The position numbers and the translations under genes are program-made. Shown here one piece after another: positions 60,250 to 64,000 of a DNA stretch of 64,000 bases (position 1 is the first letter of the stretch; every line of letters begins with the position of its first letter). Below the pieces are notes generated by a model. That model searched no databases, was not told where the DNA came from, and saw only the letters and a list, made by a program, of their open reading frames with translations. The stretch is from the NCBI RefSeq assembly GCF_028888695.1, contig NZ_PNFF01000001.1:319501-383500 (forward strand), written 5' to 3'. This stretch comes from Bacillus methanolicus (GTDB lineage: Bacteria; Bacillota; Bacilli; Bacillales; Cytobacillaceae).

Positions 60250-61251
60250 ATGAAAAGAGGTTTAAAAGCAATTGCTGCAGCTGCACTGATTAGCAGTTTT
60301 ATTTTAAGCGCTTGCGGAACAAGCGACAAAACAAGTGAAGATGGCAAAGAAACGGGGAAAAAGGATAAAGTATTCAAGGTCGGGGTAACCCAAATTGTCG
60401 AACATCCTTCTCTTGACGCCGCATATGAAGGTTTTAAGAAAGCATTGGAAGATAAAGGGCTAAAGGTCGAATACGATGTTCAAATAGCCCAGGGAGACCA
60501 AAACAATAACCAGACGATTGCAAATAATTTTGTCAGTGACGGCGTTGATCTAATTTTTGCGAATTCTACTCCGAGTGCGCAAGGTGCATTAAATGCAACG
60601 AAAGAAATCCCGATTGTATTTACTTCAGTTACAGATCCGGTCGGAGCAGGCCTTGTAAAATCAATGGATGAACCGGGAGAAAATATTACCGGGACCACTG
60701 ATACACATCCTGATGCCATTCCGAATACGGTCAAATTCATCACTGAAAATTTCAAAGGAAAAAATGTCGGGGTTATTTATAATGCCGGTGAACAGAACTC
60801 CGTATCACAAATTAAAATCGTTAAAGATGCATTAAAGAAAACGAATTTCAAACCCGTTGAAGCAACCGTTTCCACTACCTCAGAGGTTAAACAAGCGGCT
60901 GAATCACTCGTAGGAAAAGCAGATGCCATTTATATTATTACCGACAATACGGTTGTTTCAGCATTAGAATCTGTCATTAAAGTAGCTAATGAAAATGATA
61001 TTCCACTATTTGTAGGTGAGCTTGATTCAGTGAAACGGGGCGGTTTTGCCGCTTACGGATTTGATTATTTTGATATCGGCTATGAAGCTGGCGAGATGGC
61101 GGCAAAAATATTGAATGGAGAGAAGAAACCGAGCGAGCTGCCTGTCCAATATCCGCAAAAGCTGAAACTATTAATCAATAAAAAAGCAGCAAAAGAGATG
61201 AACATTGAAATAAAAGAAGAATGGAAAAACATCGCTGAGTTTACAGAATAG
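60250..61251 (+). CDS. ABC transporter substrate-binding lipoprotein (TrpX-like)
   Basis: This 333-residue lipoprotein of the ABC_sub_bind (PF04392) family captures a ligand outside the membrane. It has a lipobox LSACG (Cys at about 20), then KVGVTQIVEHPSLDAAYEGF, FANSTPSAQGALNATKEIP, IVFTSVTDPVGAGLV and YGFDYFDIGYEAGEMAAKIL. Relatives include streptococcal TrpX. GAGGGGGGATATAA precedes the ATG at 60250. First gene of a three-gene operon. Tryptophan is a candidate ligand, not proven by sequence. Confidence 0.87.
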   Translation: MKRGLKAIAAAALISSFILSACGTSDKTSEDGKETGKKDKVFKVGVTQIVEHPSLDAAYEGFKKALEDKGLKVEYDVQIAQGDQNNNQTIANNFVSDGVDLIFANSTPSAQGALNATKEIPIVFTSVTDPVGAGLVKSMDEPGENITGTTDTHPDAIPNTVKFITENFKGKNVGVIYNAGEQNSVSQIKIVKDALKKTNFKPVEATVSTTSEVKQAAESLVGKADAIYIITDNTVVSALESVIKVANENDIPLFVGELDSVKRGGFAAYGFDYFDIGYEAGEMAAKILNGEKKPSELPVQYPQKLKLLINKKAAKEMNIEIKEEWKNIAEFTE

Positions 61252-61287
61252 ACTGTAGAAAACGCAGTCTTAGAAAGGGAGAATAAT

Positions 61288-62298
61288 ATGGCTACCGCAA
61301 TTTTCGGCTCAATAGAAGCAGGTGCCATGTACGCACTGATGGCTTTAGGGGTTTACCTCTCATTTAGAATATTGGATTTTCCGGATTTAACGGTTGATGG
61401 AAGCTTTGTCACCGGAGCTTCCGTAGCGGCGGTTTTAATTGTCGACGGCGTCAATCCTTTTATCGCAACGGCTGCTGCATTGCTGGTCGGCTTTCTTGCC
61501 GGCTGTGTGACAGGGCTTCTCCATACAAAAGGGAAAATTAACCCCTTGCTCTCGGGTATCTTAATGATGATTGCCCTATATTCGATCAATCTTCGAATCA
61601 TGGGGAAATCTAACGTTCCGCTTCTTGCGGAAGACACGGTTATGACAATTATTACAGATTTCTGGAAGAGCCTTGGTATTGATGATGCGTTAAATGGAAT
61701 CGGTTTCGTTCCTAAAACGTGGGGCATTCTAATCGTCATGCTGATCCTTGCTTTCATCGTAAAATTGTTAATTGATCTGTTCTTAAAAACAGATCTTGGA
61801 CTTGCCCTTAGAGCAACAGGGAACAATGAAACAATGATCCGCAGCTTTGCAGCAAATACCGACTTTTTAAAAGTGCTCGGGCTCGGCCTATCCAATGCAC
61901 TTGTTGCATTTTCCGGTGCGTTGATTGCTCAATACAACGGATTTAGCGATGTTGGCATGGGGATCGGCATGATCGTGATTGGTCTTGCTTCTGTCATTAT
62001 CGGTGAAGCGGTGTTCGGTGCTAAAAATGTAGTAAGAGCCACGCTGGCTGTCATAGGAGGGGCAATCCTCTACCGGATTATTGTCACCCTTGCATTAAGA
62101 GTAAAATTTCTCGAAACAGGCGATATGAAATTAATTACCGCCTTAATCGTGATAACAGCATTAATTGTTCCTAAAATATTGGAACAGCAAAAAGATAAAC
62201 AGCGTAAGAAAAGAAGGAAGCTTGAAGCAAAGCAAAAAGAATCATATGTGACAAAAAAGCGTGGTGAAGATCTTGCTGCAATTAAAACAGATATATAA
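61288..62298 (+). CDS. ABC transporter permease (TrpY-like, branched-chain type)
   Basis: This 336-residue permease has eight or so helices and the BPD_transp_2 pattern: FGSIEAGAMYALMALGVYLS at the start, DFPDLTVDGSFVTGASVAAV, ALRATGNNETMIRSFAANT (cytoplasmic coupling loop) and GEAVFGAKNVVRATLAVIGG. The C-terminus is long and basic (KDKQRKKRRKLEAKQKE). AAAGGGAGAATAAT precedes the ATG. It overlaps the ATPase gene downstream. Confidence 0.88.
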   Translation: MATAIFGSIEAGAMYALMALGVYLSFRILDFPDLTVDGSFVTGASVAAVLIVDGVNPFIATAAALLVGFLAGCVTGLLHTKGKINPLLSGILMMIALYSINLRIMGKSNVPLLAEDTVMTIITDFWKSLGIDDALNGIGFVPKTWGILIVMLILAFIVKLLIDLFLKTDLGLALRATGNNETMIRSFAANTDFLKVLGLGLSNALVAFSGALIAQYNGFSDVGMGIGMIVIGLASVIIGEAVFGAKNVVRATLAVIGGAILYRIIVTLALRVKFLETGDMKLITALIVITALIVPKILEQQKDKQRKKRRKLEAKQKESYVTKKRGEDLAAIKTDI

Positions 62299-63067
62299 AG
62301 TCTTTAATGAAGGAACACCGGACGAAAAAATTGCCCTTAATATGGTGAATTTGAATTTATCACCCGGTGATTTTGTAACGGTAATCGGAAGCAACGGGGC
62401 CGGCAAATCTACTTTAATGAATGTAATTTCAGGAAAGCTTGTTCCTGATATAGGGGAAGTTTGGATTGATGGGAAAATCATTACATTTGAAAAAGAGCAC
62501 AAACGTGCCAAATGGATCGGCCGCGTTTTCCAGGATCCAATGGCAGGCACTGCACCATCGATGACAATTGAAGAAAATCTTGCCATCGCATATGCAAGAA
62601 CAGCGACACGCGGACTTGGAAGAGGCGTTTCAAAAAAACGGAGGGAATTTTTTAAAGAAAAACTTGAAAGCCTTCATCTCGGTTTGGAAAACAGGCTTCA
62701 GGCAAAAGCAGGACTGTTATCTGGCGGGGAAAGGCAGGCGCTGTCATTGTTAATGGCAACCTTTACTGAACCTAAAATTCTTCTCCTTGATGAACATACA
62801 GCTGCTCTTGACCCTGCGCGTGCTGAACTTATTACAGAACTGACAAAACAGATTGTCAAGGAATACAATTTGACAACGATTATGGTGACGCACAATATGC
62901 AGCAAGCCCTTGAGCTCGGGAATCGTTTGATCATGATGGATAAAGGCCAGATCATTTTCGAAGCAAATTCTGAGGAAAAACAATCTTTGACTGTTGAAAA
63001 GCTTTTACAAGAGTTCCAGCGGATTCGCGGTGAAAAAATGGCGAGCGACAGAGCTGTATTAATTTAA
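62273..63067 (+). CDS. ABC transporter ATPase (TrpZ-like)
   Basis: This ATPase has Walker A GSNGAGKSTLM, Q-loop RVFQDPMAGTAPSMT, signature LSGGERQAL, Walker B ILLLDEHTAALD and H-loop MVTHNM. The DEHTAALD form (His after Glu) is typical of this subgroup. Start choice is uncertain: TTG at 62273, 5 bases after GGTGA, gives 264 residues and aligns with the family start; the GTG at 62261 adds four. It overlaps the permease gene by 26 bases. Energises the transporter made by the two upstream genes. Confidence 0.87.
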   Translation: MLQLKQIYKVFNEGTPDEKIALNMVNLNLSPGDFVTVIGSNGAGKSTLMNVISGKLVPDIGEVWIDGKIITFEKEHKRAKWIGRVFQDPMAGTAPSMTIEENLAIAYARTATRGLGRGVSKKRREFFKEKLESLHLGLENRLQAKAGLLSGGERQALSLLMATFTEPKILLLDEHTAALDPARAELITELTKQIVKEYNLTTIMVTHNMQQALELGNRLIMMDKGQIIFEANSEEKQSLTVEKLLQEFQRIRGEKMASDRAVLI

Positions 63068-63076
63068 TAAAAAGAA

Positions 63077-63113
63077 AAAAACCTTGTCAGATAAACAAAT
63101 GACAAGGTTTTTT
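63077..63113. terminator. Terminator after the ABC operon
   Basis: AAAAAACCTTGTCA and TGACAAGGTTTTTT form a perfect 14-bp stem around GATAAACAAA; A and T runs make it work on both strands, serving the convergent regulator gene as well. Confidence 0.95.
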
Positions 63114-63169
63114 TCTTTACTAGAGGGTGTATCCACCTTGTTTATGAAAAAGCATGGCGATTGCGCTTT

Positions 63170-63721
63170 TTACGGATAGTACATGACTAACTGAAATCGT
63201 ACCATTTCTGCTCCCGGGTTGGTGTAGGAATGTTGTCTGTTGGCTGTAAAACGGATTGAGCTCCCCGCATTTACGAGATATGACTCGCTGTTAATTTTCA
63301 TTTCAAGGCAGCCGGACATGACGGTAATATTTTCTTCAATTCCTTCATTATGCGGGTCTGATACATGCTGGCATCCGGGATCAAGTTCGATAATATAAAT
63401 CTCAAATTTTTTTCGCGGGTCGAAAGGAAAAATTGAATAAACACGGTACTCACCGTTATTTTCAATAACTGGATCAACATCTTTCATTGAAACAAGAACG
63501 ATTTCTGATGGTTCTTCCCGAATAAGAGTGGAAAAAGAAACTTGAAGGCCCGTGGCAATTTTCCAAAGGGTTGTAACGGTAGGGCTTGATTCGCCACGCT
63601 CAATCTGGCCAAGCATTGCTTTGCTCACACCGGTGGCTTCTGCTGCACTTTCAAGGCTTAATCCCCGGGTTTTACGTATCATTTTTAAATTTTCCGCAAT
63701 TATTTTTTGAATATTTTCCAT
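63170..63721 (-). CDS. XRE-family regulator with cupin domain
   Basis: This 183-residue repressor has an N-terminal helix-turn-helix (about 8-62: NLKMIRKTRGLSLESAAEATG, SKAMLGQIERGESSPTVTTL) and a C-terminal cupin (about 105-180: DPHNEGIEENITVMSGCLEM, GSSIRFTANRQHSYTN). This domain pair commonly regulates divergent transporters, here azlC. CGGAGGG lies 4 bases before the ATG at 63721. Confidence 0.9.
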   Translation of the reverse strand: MENIQKIIAENLKMIRKTRGLSLESAAEATGVSKAMLGQIERGESSPTVTTLWKIATGLQVSFSTLIREEPSEIVLVSMKDVDPVIENNGEYRVYSIFPFDPRKKFEIYIIELDPGCQHVSDPHNEGIEENITVMSGCLEMKINSESYLVNAGSSIRFTANRQHSYTNPGAEMVRFQLVMYYP

Positions 63722-63738
63722 TTTTCCCTCCGTAAGCA

Positions 63739-63838
63739 TTGTATACTATAACGCACATATGTATAATAAACTATAACAAAAGTATAAATAATTTATAATT
63801 ATTAAAAATTTTATCCTCTTTATGTATAGTTTACAATT
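63739..63838. promoter_or_regulatory. Divergent control region with repeated ACTATA motifs
   Basis: Related motifs TGTATACTATAAC (63740-63752), TAATAAACTATAAC (about 63765-63778) and TGTATAGTTTACA (63820-63832, opposite orientation) lie between the regulator gene and azlC. They are candidate operators for the XRE-cupin protein. The stretch is very AT-rich, so chance similarity is possible. Confidence 0.4.
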
Positions 63839-63856
63839 TTTTCAGGCGGTGAGGTA

Positions 63857-64000
63857 ATGGCTGAATTAACATTTAGCAAGCAATCATCTGAATTCAGGAA
63901 GGGGATTCAAGCGGGCATCAGCATTGCAATTGGATACTTTCCGATTGCCTTGACGTTTGGACTTCTTGCCAAAACCACCGGTTTGACAGTAGGTGAAACA
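63857..64000 (+). CDS. azlC: AzlC-family amino-acid exporter subunit, 5' part
   Basis: The window ends after 48 codons. The peptide FRKGIQAGISIAIGYFPIAL followed by TFGLLAKTTGLTVGET is the conserved start of AzlC, the large subunit of branched-chain amino acid (and analogue) exporters, normally followed by azlD. GCGGTGAGGTA precedes the ATG at 63857. Divergent from the XRE-cupin regulator, which probably controls it. Confidence 0.88.
   Translation, partial: MAELTFSKQSSEFRKGIQAGISIAIGYFPIALTFGLLAKTTGLTVGET

Overview
The window is chromosomal DNA from a low-GC, endospore-forming member of the Bacillaceae. Evidence is an alpha/beta SASP gene, four YheC/YheD spore-coat ATP-grasp genes, tiny YjcZ-type sporulation peptides, AGGAGG-type ribosome binding sites, and long stretches whose gene order matches, from memory, the yhdP/yhdT, yhe, yha, hemEHY and yhf regions of Bacillus subtilis. 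The species cannot be named from sequence alone. The window is mostly ordinary backbone: no phage, complete insertion sequence or CRISPR array was seen. Regulatory and remnant signals are the more unusual content. || Layout. 1-2.2 kb is eroded: the tail of a HAD phosphatase, then a decayed pair of permease/partner genes fused by deletion, then an HtrA-like scrap and a response-regulator scrap joined to a sensor kinase that has lost its first membrane helix. 2.3-10.7 kb holds an LtaS-type lipoteichoic acid synthase, two CNNM/CorC paralogues around a frameshifted MerR gene, a kinase plus acetyltransferase operon, and a CDF exporter. 11.1-19.3 kb holds a class A PBP, a 48-residue linker ORF, isoaspartyl dipeptidase, a 28-residue membrane peptide behind an Fnr-type box, fumarase, a SASP gene with a tRNA-like sequence upstream, MsmX and its YxkF-like neighbour. 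19.6-24.9 kb is the four-gene yheC/yheD cluster. 25-37.4 kb runs yheA, yhaX, hemZ, yhaR, yhzD, yhaQP, yhaONM, yhaL. 37.7-50.3 kb runs PhoX, prsA, two tiny TM peptides, hpr, yhaH, trpP, serC, hit, ecsABC, yhaA. 50.4-58 kb has a 20-bp tandem repeat array, hmoB, hemEHY, yhgD and yhgE. 58-64 kb has yhfH, yhfI, a crotonase, a three-gene TrpXYZ-like ABC operon, a divergent XRE-cupin regulator and the start of azlC. || How it fits together. HemZ, HemE, HemH, HemY and the HmoB heme monooxygenase cover coproporphyrin-route heme synthesis and turnover. YhaM, YhaN and YhaO form a nuclease/repair operon. EcsAB, PrsA, Hpr and YhaH bear on secretion and protease control. TrpP carries a clear TRAP-binding triplet run over its start. 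Several intergenic regions carry a dispersed GGGTCTGACCC-type inverted repeat that often doubles as a terminator.
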